In this document: positions 15,563 through 24,476 of the stretch, one piece after another
How the letters are laid out: each line of letters opens with the position of its first letter
Position numbering within the stretch: the stretch's first letter is position 1
Assembly: GCA_013298165.1 (NCBI GenBank)
Contig: JAAFJU010000036.1
Location: 1-35,168, forward strand
Length of the DNA: 35,168 nt
Direction of reading: 5' to 3'
From: Synechococcales cyanobacterium bin31.maxbin.ball.101
GTDB taxonomy: Bacteria > Cyanobacteriota > Cyanobacteriia > Leptolyngbyales > Leptolyngbyaceae
The notes under the pieces: generated by a model
Told to the model about the DNA's origin: nothing
Seen by the model: the letters and a program-made list of their open reading frames with translations, nothing else
The model's database searches: none
Position numbers and translations under genes: made by a program

Positions 15563-17386
15563 TTATTTCAAACCGACTACGATCGTCCCTTTGGCAATCC
15601 CAGATTTAGAAGATTCCCCGGCACTAAGTGTAAATGAATTTAAATGGGTGACGATCGGTTGAGCTAGGATTTCGAGTAGGCGAAGTCCTGGAATTTTTTG
15701 CTCAACGATCGGCTGTAGAGCATCCCAATCTGCGTAGAGATAGCCTTGATTTGGTTTTGTAATATTCTGTAGAGATTGATTCCAATTTTTATCGCTTTCC
15801 AGGGTCTTTGTCGAATGGCTGGCTAGTTTACCCAGGGTTTCTAAAGACGTGGAAAAGACTTCGTAATCCCCGATCGAGGTGTGGGCTGCGATCGTCTTGG
15901 CGGTGAGATTGGATGGGTTGACAGCCGAAGAGGAGTTTGCTGAAGATAGCTCTGTCCAAGCTTGAACGGTTTGGTTGTTGGAGAGCTTGACAGGACCGAT
16001 CGTCAATCCTCGATCGCGGGCGATTTTATCAAGTTTTGCAAGACCTTGCTGAATCTCTGACGTCTCTCGTTTCACGGCAAAAACCCATTCCGCAGGCTGA
16101 TTTGACTGCGGCGCGGCGATCGCTAGACCATATTGGCCTTTGACCCATTGAAAAATATCCTGAATCAGATCCAATTGAGACTGAGCTGCGAGAGGTTGGA
16201 GGGCTTGATTTTGTAGGCGTTCAAGCTGGGGATAGCCTTTGACGGTACGGGCGATCGTCGGCCATAGCTCAGATAAGTGCGTTCCCACAGCGATCGTCAT
16301 GCTGTTTGCTGGCAATACCGTTGTGATATTGGGTAAGTTGTCTAAACTTTCTAACAAATTATCCAAATCTACATGGTCTAAATCTACGTTATCCCAATCC
16401 AAATTATCGAAATCTACATTGTCCAATAGTTTTCCTGATTGGGAACTTTTAGAAGTCTCAGGGGTGGTTTGAAGTTCTAACGCTGTTTCTGGAACTAATG
16501 CGGTATCAAAAATCAATCCTGACGATGAGGCATTTAATGCGATTGCCATTGCCCCATAGTTCACGGGGGATTGCTCGGGCAATTGTGCGATCGATCGCAG
16601 GACTGAATCATCTCCCGTCAAGGCCGTGAATTCTGGAAGATTGACATACATCACGCCTAACCGTTTTGAATCGATCGCGCCTAAAGCTTTCTGATATTGA
16701 GCATTAGCTTGAAGATTTAAGGTTGAAGCTTGGACATTATTGATGGCATTTTTCAACACCTTTGGACTATTCGCAAAAAGCAAATATTGATTTCCAACGA
16801 TCGCACTCGCCAAAGTAAACGGTACCTCTGAAAACTGCGGAATTGAGTTCTTCACCTGTCCATAGGTAATCTCGCTGCCTTTATAGATTTCTTTGTTCTG
16901 AGCCGTTTGCATGGAACTCCGCAACCGCCAAAACGACCGTAAAAAGTCACGGGAGGCGGTCGCATCATTCGTTTTTAAAATCAGCAGATATCCCGGCTGA
17001 CGGCCATCCTCTAGGGTTCGATCGACATCTCTCGATGTCACCGCCAGTGTCATCTCATCGCCGAGCCAAGGCAACACCTGGGTTTTGTAATCCAACTCGC
17101 CCAGGCCCAGTAAGCTATCCCGCAGGTCTTCGAGTTCGGTTTTGGTCTTGGATGGGCCAAACTTCAGCGGCGAAGGGGAAATCGCGAGCAGCCGATCGGG
17201 ATTCACGGTCAGAGATAGACTCAAGGGCGCATTCTGAGGCAAAAACATCGCCATGCTGGGTTCTAGACTGTTACTGATCGCCTTAAAAGGGTCATAGCTC
17301 ACAAACCAGACAATCCCCGCCAGCAATAGCACCAGAGGAATCAACAGTGCAGTAAGAAGAACTTTTGAAATCGATCGGCGTTTCAT
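15563..17386 (-). CDS. DUF3352 domain-containing membrane-anchored protein
   Basis: 607 residues. One N-terminal membrane helix (LLTALLIPLVLLLAGIVWFV, about 10-29) after a basic start MKRRSISK suggests an uncleaved anchor with the rest in the periplasm. The large domain has DUF3352 hallmarks: MAMFLPQNAPLSLSLTVNPD, TQVLPWLGDEMTLAVTSRD, YLLFANSPKVLKNAI, RLGVMYVNLPEF, and the C-terminal GYLYADWDAL. Function is unknown in this family. Residues 321-352 are an odd acidic five-residue repeat (DNVDF DNLDW DNVDL DHVDL). Four 12-bp tandem repeats occupy the leader just before the start codon, and no Shine-Dalgarno is seen. Confidence 0.85.
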   Translation of the reverse strand: MKRRSISKVLLTALLIPLVLLLAGIVWFVSYDPFKAISNSLEPSMAMFLPQNAPLSLSLTVNPDRLLAISPSPLKFGPSKTKTELEDLRDSLLGLGELDYKTQVLPWLGDEMTLAVTSRDVDRTLEDGRQPGYLLILKTNDATASRDFLRSFWRLRSSMQTAQNKEIYKGSEITYGQVKNSIPQFSEVPFTLASAIVGNQYLLFANSPKVLKNAINNVQASTLNLQANAQYQKALGAIDSKRLGVMYVNLPEFTALTGDDSVLRSIAQLPEQSPVNYGAMAIALNASSSGLIFDTALVPETALELQTTPETSKSSQSGKLLDNVDFDNLDWDNVDLDHVDLDNLLESLDNLPNITTVLPANSMTIAVGTHLSELWPTIARTVKGYPQLERLQNQALQPLAAQSQLDLIQDIFQWVKGQYGLAIAAPQSNQPAEWVFAVKRETSEIQQGLAKLDKIARDRGLTIGPVKLSNNQTVQAWTELSSANSSSAVNPSNLTAKTIAAHTSIGDYEVFSTSLETLGKLASHSTKTLESDKNWNQSLQNITKPNQGYLYADWDALQPIVEQKIPGLRLLEILAQPIVTHLNSFTLSAGESSKSGIAKGTIVVGLK

Positions 17387-17388
17387 AA

Positions 17389-17436
17389 TGACAACCCAAG
17401 TGACAATCCAAGTAACAGCCCAAGTGACAGCCCAAA
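17389..17436. repeat. four 12-bp tandem repeats in gene leader
   Basis: Units: TGACAACCCAAG, TGACAATCCAAG, TAACAGCCCAAG, TGACAGCCCAAA. They begin two bases upstream of the DUF3352 start codon (minus strand) and fill the place where the ribosome binding site would be. Confidence 0.85.
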
Positions 17437-17592
17437 CCAGTTCGTTGTTGAACCATCTAAACCGCTGACATTATCTCATGCCCCCTAATCCAGAACCAGC
17501 AAACTTGTTGTTCCGCAAAATTTCGGTCGCCAAAACCGAGTCGTCCGTGTTCTAATGAAGCCAAAACCTTGCCCCCATGCAAAACGCTGACG

Positions 17593-18018
17593 ATGCATAA
17601 TTCTTCTAATACTGGGTCTGATGTCTGGGCTGATGATGATTCGGATGAGATTGGGGATACGTTGAAACTGGATGATACCGCTATCAGGGATGCAGATCTT
17701 GACCCAGGACCTGAAACCGTCAGTCAGCCCCCGATCGAATCAGAGACCCGATCGGCCCCGACTCAGATGAGCGTCGAGCAGTGGCTAGAAAGTCTGCGCC
17801 GCACCGATCGGGCGTTTTACAACATGATGGCGATGGAAGTCTGGTCGATTGCGAAGAGTATGGATACCTTGATTCCGGGCTTCTGGAGTCGCTTCATGGA
17901 AAACCGTCAAGTCGCGGTGAAAAATTTTGTTCACGATCGGAGAACCCCTGAGGCGGGACTCCGACTGGAAGATCTGGGGTCCCCTGAGACCGTAAAGGGC
18001 GATCCTTCGCAAAATTAA
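17593..18018 (+). CDS. conserved hypothetical acidic protein
   Basis: About 141 residues from ATG 17593 (MHNSSNTGSDVWADDDSDE). A TTG-initiated extension to 17569 is possible. The first 65 residues are acidic and low in complexity (disordered). The conserved-looking part is the helical segment MSVEQWLESLRRTDRAFYNMMAMEVWSIAKSMDTLIPGFWSRFMENRQ, shown here in parts: MSVEQWLESLRRTDR, then FYNMMAMEVWSIAKSMD, then LIPGFWSRFMENRQ. There is no membrane segment. I recognise it only as a cyanobacterial hypothetical. It lies 55 bases upstream of yciO in the same direction and may be co-transcribed. Confidence 0.6.
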   Translation: MHNSSNTGSDVWADDDSDEIGDTLKLDDTAIRDADLDPGPETVSQPPIESETRSAPTQMSVEQWLESLRRTDRAFYNMMAMEVWSIAKSMDTLIPGFWSRFMENRQVAVKNFVHDRRTPEAGLRLEDLGSPETVKGDPSQN

Positions 18019-18073
18019 ATGGATCCGGGTTTGGCGAATCTGCGATAATTCAGAGAAGATTTTGGATGATTGC

Positions 18074-18721
18074 ATGGCTCAGACTTACTCGTTACATCCG
18101 ATGAACCCGCAGCAGCGGACGATCGATCAAATCCGGGATGCCTTGCGGGGTGGGGCGGTGATGCTGTACCCGACGGATACGGTGTATGCGATCGGCTGTG
18201 ACTTGAACTCGAAAAGTGCGGTGGAACGGGTGCGCAAGATTAAGCAGATGTCGAACGACAAGCCGCTGACCTTTATGTGTCCCTCGCTGTCGGACATTGC
18301 CCAATATGCCAAGGTGAGTGATAGCGCCTATCGGTTGATGCGGAAGTTGATTCCGGGGACCTATACCTTTGTGTTGCCGACGACCAAACTGGTACCGAAG
18401 TTGGTGATGCATCCGCAGCGGAAGACGACGGGGATTCGGGTGCCGGACCATCGGATTTCGATCGCGTTGATGGAGGCATTGGGCAATCCAATTATTTCGA
18501 CGAGTGCCTATGCGTTGGCGTTAGAGGAAGAGTTTGAATCACCGCATGTGGCGGAGTCGCGGTTTGAGCTGTTTGATTGCTATGAGAATTTGGTGGATGT
18601 GATGATTGATAGTGACCTGGAGCCATCGGGGCAGATGTCCACGATCGTTGATTTGACGGCGGACAGTCCCGAGGTGATTCGGCGGGGGTTGGGCTGGGCG
18701 GAAGCGGAAGCGCTGTGCTAG
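18074..18721 (+). CDS. yciO: YciO-type YrdC-domain protein
   Basis: 215 residues. ATG at 18074 gives MAQTYSLHPMNPQQRTIDQ, which parallels the known start of Escherichia coli YciO (IHPDNPQQR), so the TTG at 18062 is rejected. The YrdC fold is visible as GGAVMLYPTDTVYAIGCDL, RKIKQMSNDKPLTFMC, LIPGTYTFVLP, KTTGIRVPDH and STIVDLT. The SxN-SG element of true TsaC is absent (STSAYALALEEEF instead), as in YciO proteins, which are weak or inactive in t6A synthesis and whose main role is uncertain. The gene has high codon GC compared with the downstream gene. Confidence 0.88.
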   Translation: MAQTYSLHPMNPQQRTIDQIRDALRGGAVMLYPTDTVYAIGCDLNSKSAVERVRKIKQMSNDKPLTFMCPSLSDIAQYAKVSDSAYRLMRKLIPGTYTFVLPTTKLVPKLVMHPQRKTTGIRVPDHRISIALMEALGNPIISTSAYALALEEEFESPHVAESRFELFDCYENLVDVMIDSDLEPSGQMSTIVDLTADSPEVIRRGLGWAEAEALC

Positions 18722-18890
18722 TGCGTGTCACCCAACCCATGATTCAACCTATTAGGCCACTGTTTTTTTGATTGATTGGCGATCGATTGGCGATTCATTA
18801 GGTATCCTATGGGTACGATCTAATGGTTTTAATTTAGGTTTTAGACCGATCGTTCTATGCTTCACCTTTGTATTTATTGATGTTGCTGTT

Positions 18891-20516
18891 ATGCCAACTG
18901 CTCCTCGCTCCTACGATTTGATTGTTTATGGTGATGAAGTGCCTGGAATCTTGGCACTGGTGTCTGCGGCTCGGGAATATAAACGTCAGACGGGTAAGTT
19001 TCTTCGGACGTTGTTATTGATTAAAGCCAGTACCCAGGCTGGAATTGGCGGACATCTCGTCCGGGGTGGCTTGGCGTATCTCGATCGTAGCAATATGCCT
19101 GAATCCCTGCGATCGAGACAGCGTAACGCCATCTTTGGATATCCCGTACATATTTATCAGGAATTCATTCAGCGATCGGGCGTGGTGGATATTGCCCTAG
19201 ATGCCAAAAAGGCGAGTACGGCATTGCGAGCCATGATCACCGAAGTGGGCGCAGACATCCTAAGTCAGGTGAAGCTCGATCGGGTGACGATGAATGGAAA
19301 AAACCTCGCAGGGCTGGTACTGAGCAATGGTGAGACCTATTTAGCGCAGCAATTTATTGATTGCACCGTCAATGCAGAACTGGCCCAGACCGTTGGAGTT
19401 CCCCGTGTGGACGGCTTTGGGACCTTTGGGTTGCCCAATGCTGAATTGCCTGTGACGCTGGTGCTTGAGACGCAGGGATTGACCGCCCAGACGTTACGCA
19501 CGGTGGAGTTTGCTTATATTAAACGGCTGACGAATCTTCAGGATACGGAGGCTCAGCGCTACATTTCGATCGCCGCAGGACAGAATGCAACGCGGATTGA
19601 AGAATTGCGTAAAAGTCTTTTAGAACCCAATGGCAATCCCAAGAGTTTGTACATTGGTTCAGACCATTTAGATGTCCGCTGTCGCGCCCTGTCGATTTTG
19701 TATCATGCATTCCGTGGGAAGGTGATGGATCTGAGAAATGGAATGCTTTTTGATCAGGGGAATGTGGCGATTTTGTCGGGCGATCGGTTGTCCTGGAATG
19801 CATTGATGTTTGCTGTGACAGGTCCTCAAGCGAATGTCATTGCCAAGGATAGCAAGCCAACCCCTGAAATGTTAGCAGAAGTGCCCTTTCTAGAGCGCTG
19901 GTTTAAGTTCCTCGGGGCAAAGAGTCTCGTGGCGATGCCGGAGTTGTATGTGCGTCATGCGGGCAATGTCCTCGGGGCGATCGAGCCGTTAAGCGGGGCG
20001 CAGATGATGGCGGGTGGGGTCCCAGCGAATGAGGCGATCGGGACCTTTGCTTATCATTTAGATGTGCGCGGTGGAATTCCTGGGTTAGGCAATCTTGCCA
20101 GTCAAAAGAAGCTGGGCAACATCTCCTTCCATGAACCTCCGGTGTTTAATATTGGAATTCGTCATGCGATTTTGAGTCAAGTTCGGAACCTTGCGGTTTT
20201 GGGTCCGGGTTCGGGCTTTGAGGGCTATGCTTGCGGGGCTGGGCGAATTGTCGAGTTCAATGTAGGTGTGGGGCAGGGAATTGGGATTGCAGCGGCGATC
20301 GCCATTCGATCGAATCGCGTTTTGGGAGATATTACAAACCGCGAAGTCCGAGATTGTCTGGTGCAAAGCAATAAACTGACCTATATCTACGGCGTTGATC
20401 ATCCCAATGAATCCAAACGATTGGATGTGTTTGAAGTGGCCTTAATGGCTCCGAGAATGGATTGGAGCAATATTGCTTTGAATCCTCCAGGCTCGGGTGC
20501 TGCTACGATCGCTTGA
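18891..20516 (+). CDS. FAD-dependent oxidoreductase-like protein
   Basis: 541 residues from ATG 18891 (MPTAPRSYDLIVYGDEVPG). The longer frame from TTG 18768 adds a sequence with no family look. The N-terminal Rossmann strand/helix is present (YDLIVYGDEVPGILALVSAA), but the usual GxGxxG is altered to G-D-E-V-P-G. TLLLIKASTQAGIGGHLVRGGLAYLDRS follows, as in FAD-dependent oxidoreductases. The second dinucleotide region is near the C-terminus (NLAVLGPGSGFEGYACGAGRIVEF, then GVGQGIGIAAAIAI). There is no signal peptide, unlike the FAD protein at 3106-5061, so it should be cytoplasmic. The substrate is unknown. It is convergent with the PPC-domain gene. Confidence 0.75.
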   Translation: MPTAPRSYDLIVYGDEVPGILALVSAAREYKRQTGKFLRTLLLIKASTQAGIGGHLVRGGLAYLDRSNMPESLRSRQRNAIFGYPVHIYQEFIQRSGVVDIALDAKKASTALRAMITEVGADILSQVKLDRVTMNGKNLAGLVLSNGETYLAQQFIDCTVNAELAQTVGVPRVDGFGTFGLPNAELPVTLVLETQGLTAQTLRTVEFAYIKRLTNLQDTEAQRYISIAAGQNATRIEELRKSLLEPNGNPKSLYIGSDHLDVRCRALSILYHAFRGKVMDLRNGMLFDQGNVAILSGDRLSWNALMFAVTGPQANVIAKDSKPTPEMLAEVPFLERWFKFLGAKSLVAMPELYVRHAGNVLGAIEPLSGAQMMAGGVPANEAIGTFAYHLDVRGGIPGLGNLASQKKLGNISFHEPPVFNIGIRHAILSQVRNLAVLGPGSGFEGYACGAGRIVEFNVGVGQGIGIAAAIAIRSNRVLGDITNREVRDCLVQSNKLTYIYGVDHPNESKRLDVFEVALMAPRMDWSNIALNPPGSGAATIA

Positions 20517-20534
20517 TGTTTGAGCAGTGAAGGA

Positions 20535-21020
20535 TTAGGGCATTGACTTTAAGGCTGTGACCGTCAGGCGAAACGCCCCGCCTGCGGTCTCCCCAAACGA
20601 TCGAACCCGAATAATATAATTGCCGGGTTTGACAATGCGAGTGAACAATAACGCATTGGGGGTGCCGTCGGGACCGTCATCGTTTTCTGCGATTGGCGTT
20701 CCTTCTTTGGTCATTAAAACAATCATCGGATCAAAGACTTCAGAGACTAAATCCACGGCGATTTGGTCTCCGGCCTTCAAGGTGACACTGTAATCCCGCG
20801 CAAATCCCCCCTGGCCTGTGGGAATGTCCCGATCGGTCAAGACATCTTTTAGCTCTTGACCGATCGTTAAGGGAATGGGCTGGTAGACCGGAGGCGTGGC
20901 GGCTTGAGCCGCAATCCGATCAAATGGACTCGTCCATAATCCTAAGGTTCCCCAGCTTAACGTGAGGGTCGTTAGGATTGAGTGAACGATCGAGGGGGGC
21001 TTTAATTGAGACATCTTCAT
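20535..21020 (-). CDS. secreted PPC-domain protein
   Basis: About 161 residues. ATG at 21020 (MKMSQLKPPSIVHSILTTL) or 21014. An N-terminal signal sequence (hydrophobic SIVHSILTTLTLSWGTLGLW, likely cleavage near RIAAQAA) sends it to the periplasm or beyond. The mature part is one bacterial pre-peptidase C-terminal (PPC) beta-sandwich: DYSVTLKAGDQIAVDLVSEVFDPMIVLM, then the characteristic AENDDGPDGTPNALLFTRIVKPGNYIIRVRSF and GAFRLTV (quoted in parts). Such stand-alone PPC proteins probably bind protein or polysaccharide. No catalytic domain is attached. The DsbA-like gene lies 41 bases upstream on the same strand. Confidence 0.82.
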   Translation of the reverse strand: MKMSQLKPPSIVHSILTTLTLSWGTLGLWTSPFDRIAAQAATPPVYQPIPLTIGQELKDVLTDRDIPTGQGGFARDYSVTLKAGDQIAVDLVSEVFDPMIVLMTKEGTPIAENDDGPDGTPNALLFTRIVKPGNYIIRVRSFGETAGGAFRLTVTALKSMP

Positions 21021-21061
21021 ACCAATTCCTACCAAACAGAACGCTCAAACCTTGGAAAGAA

Positions 21062-21820
21062 TTATTTCAGCGGCGGCAGTTTCTTTTCCAATTCAGCCAC
21101 TGGGACGGCTCCACCTAGGAGTGAACCATTGATCACCAGCGCAGGCGTTCCATCAATGCCTAGGGAGTCTCCGAGAATCTGGTCTGCTTCGACAGCGGCT
21201 TGGGCTTGAGGACTTTGACGATCGCGATCGAATTTGGCCAGATCTAAGCCCAGCGTGGTGGCAATTTTGCGATAAATATCGGGTGTGATGTCTTTTTGCT
21301 GATCAAAGAGCGCATCGTGAAATTCCCAAAATTTACCCTGCTGCTGAGCGGCCCAGGATGCTTTGGCTGCATTCAGCGCTTCGGAATGGATTTGAGACAG
21401 GGGGAAATGCTTGTATACGAGGGTGATCCGATCGGGATACTTGTCCGCAAAGGCTTTGAGTTCTGTGCGTGCCTTAGCACAGTAAGGGCATTGAAAATCG
21501 GAAAATTCAATTAATAAAACGTTGCCCTTTCCGTAGGTTGGCGATTGACCGATCGCTTTTTTCCGATCGGTGTTGAGCATGGTGAGAATCTTGGTTTGTT
21601 CGGCTCTAGCTTTCTGCTGTTGAGCCTGCTGATACCGCTGCAAGCTCTCCAAAATCACCTCCGGGTTCCGCTTCAGCACTTCTAGCACCTGCTGTTCAAA
21701 CGCTGGGTCAAGGGCTTTGGGTTCGGCGGCGATCGCGGGATGCTGAAGCATGAACGCGAGGGCGAGGACGATCCCGGTCCGTAACCATGATTTTTGGGCT
21801 TGCCAGATGGAATGAAGCAT
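21062..21820 (-). CDS. secreted DsbA-family thiol oxidoreductase
   Basis: 252 residues from ATG 21820 (MLHSIWQAQKSWLRTG). GTG at 21832 is an alternative. Signal peptide with hydrophobic IVLALAFML and AIAA cleavage, so it is periplasmic. After a helical region (LEVLKRNPEVILESLQRYQQAQ) comes a thioredoxin/DsbA-like domain: LLIEFSDFQCPYCAKAR with the CPYC active site (Cys111, Cys114), YKHFPLSQIHSEALNAA, the helical insert, and GIDGTPALVING with the cis-proline. It probably forms or isomerises disulfides in exported proteins. The layout resembles BdbD/Com1-type proteins. The neighbouring secreted PPC protein has no obvious disulfide, so a direct partnership is only a guess. Confidence 0.88.
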   Translation of the reverse strand: MLHSIWQAQKSWLRTGIVLALAFMLQHPAIAAEPKALDPAFEQQVLEVLKRNPEVILESLQRYQQAQQQKARAEQTKILTMLNTDRKKAIGQSPTYGKGNVLLIEFSDFQCPYCAKARTELKAFADKYPDRITLVYKHFPLSQIHSEALNAAKASWAAQQQGKFWEFHDALFDQQKDITPDIYRKIATTLGLDLAKFDRDRQSPQAQAAVEADQILGDSLGIDGTPALVINGSLLGGAVPVAELEKKLPPLK

Positions 21821-21938
21821 AGAGAAGGGCACGGAGATAGGCTGAGCTATTTTCTCATAATTGGACCCCCATTGGACCCAGCGATCGATTCTAATTACGG
21901 CATAATGATAGACGTTGGCCTATGGGTTGAGGTAGAAA

Positions 21939-24470
21939 ATGCGTGCTGTGCTAATGGCGGGCGGATCGGGAACGCGATTACGGCCTTTAACTTGCGACCT
22001 ACCGAAGCCGATGGTGCCGATTTTGAATCGACCGATCGCGGAGCATATTGTCAATCTTCTTAAGCGTCACGGGATTCGAGAAGTGATTGCGACGCTGCAT
22101 TATTTGCCGGATATTCTGCGGGACTATTTTCGGGAGGGGACGGATTTTGGGGTGCAGATGACCTATGCCGTCGAAGAGGAAGAGCCGCTGGGCACAGCGG
22201 GCTGTGTCAAGAATGTGGAGAGTTTGCTCACGTCTACGTTTTTAGTGATCAGCGGCGATAGTGTAACGGATTTTGACTTGAGAGCGGCGATCGACTTCCA
22301 TCGAGAGCGCGGTTCCAAGGCGACGTTGATTTTAAAACGGGTGGATAATCCGATCGAGTTTGGCGTTGTCATTACCGATGAGCAAGGTCGCATTCAACGG
22401 TTTCTGGAAAAGCCATCGAGTAGCGAAATCTTCTCTGACACGGTGAATACGGGTATTTATATTTTAGAGCCGGACGTTTTAGATTTGCTCGAACCCTTGA
22501 AGGAGGCCGATTTTTCAAAGGATCTCTTTCCAAAACTTCTAGAAAAAAACATGCCCATCTATGGTTATGTTGCCGATGGTTACTGGTGCGATGTCGGGAG
22601 TCTGGAGGCATACCGTGAGGCTCAGTATGCGGCGCTTCAGGGGTTGGTGCAATTGGATAAAGCCTATGAGGAACGATCGCCGGGGGTTTGGATCGGCAAA
22701 GATGTGATGATTGATCCGAGTGCGGTGATTGAAGCGCCTGTGATGATCGGGGATCATTGTCGGATTCAGGCGCGGGTGCGGATTGAGGCGGGGACGATTT
22801 TGGGGGACAATATTTCGATTTCGGAAAATGCGGTGCTGAAGCGTCCGATCGTTTGGAATGGGGTGATGATCCAGGAGGATGTGCAATTGCGGGCCTGTGT
22901 GGTGGCGAGGGGATCGCGGATCGATCGGTTTGCTCAAATCCTTGAGGGCGCGGTGATTGGGCCGTTGTGTACGATCGGAGAGGAAGCCTACATTCGTCCT
23001 AATGTCAGGGTTTGGCCGAGTAAAACGGTAGAGCCTGGTGCGACGCTGAATACCAATTTGATTTGGGGAAATGCGGCACAGCGCAATTTGTTTGGGCAGC
23101 GGGGGGTGTCGGGGGTGGCCAATGTGGACATTATTCCCGAGTTTGCGGTGAAGCTGGGAGCGGCTTACGGTTCGACGTTGAATATTGGGTCGCAGGTAAT
23201 GGTGTCGCGGGATCAGCGGGCGGCGTCTTGGATGATTTCTCGATCGTTAATCTCTGGTCTGATGTCGGTGGGCATTAATGTGCAAAACCTAGAGGCCACG
23301 GCCATTCCAGTGGCCCGATCGGTGGTGCCGATTTTGAATGTGGTGGGCGGAATGCATGTGCGTGTTGACCCAGAACGATCGAATTACATTTTGATTGAGT
23401 TCTATGATGAGCGTGGGATTAATCTGTCGAAGTCAGCGGAGAAGAAGATTGAAGGTGCATTCTTTAAGGAAGATTTTCGGCGGGCGACGATTTCTGACAT
23501 TGGCAATATTACGCCCGTGAATCATGCCTTGGAACTATACAGCCGCTGTTTTGAAAAGAATCTCAATTTGGTGGCGCTGCAAAGTAGTGGCAGTAAGGTG
23601 GTGATTGACTATGCCTATGCGGTCTCGGGTGCGGTATTGCCGCAGCTTCTTGCGAAGTTTGGTTGTGATGCGGTGGTGTTGAATGCGAGTTTGACGCAAA
23701 ATCCGCCGACCTATAGCGATCGGGAAGCTTTACTCGGTCAATTAGGACAAGTCGTAGAAGCCTTAAAAGCTGCCTTTGGAGTCCAGGTTTCGGCGAATGG
23801 GGAACAGCTCATTGTCGTCGATGAAACCGGAATCCCAATCCGAGGGGAAACGCTAACCGCATTGATGGTGGATTTGATGCTGACGGCTTATCCTAGAAGT
23901 AGTGTAGCTGTCCCAGTTCATGCGTCGAGTGCCGTAGAGGAGATTGCTAGACGACATGACGCGACAGTCATTCGTACTAGAGCAAATCCAACGGCATTAA
24001 TGGAAGCTTGCGAACGCAATCCCAATGTGGTGATGGCGGGAAGTGGGGCGATGGGCTTTATTTTCCCGACGCTGCATCCGGGGTTTGATGCGATGTTTTG
24101 TATTGCGAAGTTGATTGAGTTAATGACCTTGCAAGAGCGCACCTTGGGACAGATTCGGGCGGATTGCCCCCGCATTACCCATCGAACCTATACGGTGCGC
24201 TGTCCTTGGTTTTTAAAAGGGGCGTTGATGCGGAATTTGGTGGAGACGCATCAGGCGGATGAGGTGGAGTTGACGGATGGGGTGAAGATTTTTAATCGTC
24301 AGCATGATAGCTGGATTTTGATTTTACCGGATGCGAGTGAGCCGAAGATTCATCTTTGTGGCAATAGTCGCGATCGGATTTGGGTGGATGAGACGTTGCG
24401 GGAGTACCGATCGCGCGTTCAGGAGTTTGTGACGCAGCAGCAGGGGATTGATGAGATGCGCGAGTGGTAG
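21939..24470 (+). CDS. mannose-1-phosphate guanylyltransferase fused to phosphomannomutase-like domain
   Basis: 843 residues in three parts. First, a nucleotidyltransferase: GGSGTRLRPLT at 8-18, LPKPMVP with Lys23, EPLGTAG, SGD at 105-107, FLEKPS, GYWCDVGS. It forms GDP-mannose (or another NDP-hexose) from the sugar 1-phosphate. Second, left-handed beta-helix hexapeptide repeats at about 250-375 (VMIDPSAVIEAPVMIGDHCRI in parts). Third, a domain with the alpha-D-phosphohexomutase fold (LFGQRGVSGVAN, VSRDQRAASWMISRSLISGL). Its catalytic elements are lost: the Ser of TASHNP is replaced by Arg475 (MHVRVDP) and the DGDGDR metal loop by SANGEQ (618-623). The mutase part is probably structural or regulatory. 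This fusion is usual in cyanobacteria. The product feeds exopolysaccharide and glycan synthesis. Confidence 0.87.
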   Translation: MRAVLMAGGSGTRLRPLTCDLPKPMVPILNRPIAEHIVNLLKRHGIREVIATLHYLPDILRDYFREGTDFGVQMTYAVEEEEPLGTAGCVKNVESLLTSTFLVISGDSVTDFDLRAAIDFHRERGSKATLILKRVDNPIEFGVVITDEQGRIQRFLEKPSSSEIFSDTVNTGIYILEPDVLDLLEPLKEADFSKDLFPKLLEKNMPIYGYVADGYWCDVGSLEAYREAQYAALQGLVQLDKAYEERSPGVWIGKDVMIDPSAVIEAPVMIGDHCRIQARVRIEAGTILGDNISISENAVLKRPIVWNGVMIQEDVQLRACVVARGSRIDRFAQILEGAVIGPLCTIGEEAYIRPNVRVWPSKTVEPGATLNTNLIWGNAAQRNLFGQRGVSGVANVDIIPEFAVKLGAAYGSTLNIGSQVMVSRDQRAASWMISRSLISGLMSVGINVQNLEATAIPVARSVVPILNVVGGMHVRVDPERSNYILIEFYDERGINLSKSAEKKIEGAFFKEDFRRATISDIGNITPVNHALELYSRCFEKNLNLVALQSSGSKVVIDYAYAVSGAVLPQLLAKFGCDAVVLNASLTQNPPTYSDREALLGQLGQVVEALKAAFGVQVSANGEQLIVVDETGIPIRGETLTALMVDLMLTAYPRSSVAVPVHASSAVEEIARRHDATVIRTRANPTALMEACERNPNVVMAGSGAMGFIFPTLHPGFDAMFCIAKLIELMTLQERTLGQIRADCPRITHRTYTVRCPWFLKGALMRNLVETHQADEVELTDGVKIFNRQHDSWILILPDASEPKIHLCGNSRDRIWVDETLREYRSRVQEFVTQQQGIDEMREW

Positions 24471-24476
24471 AAGGTT

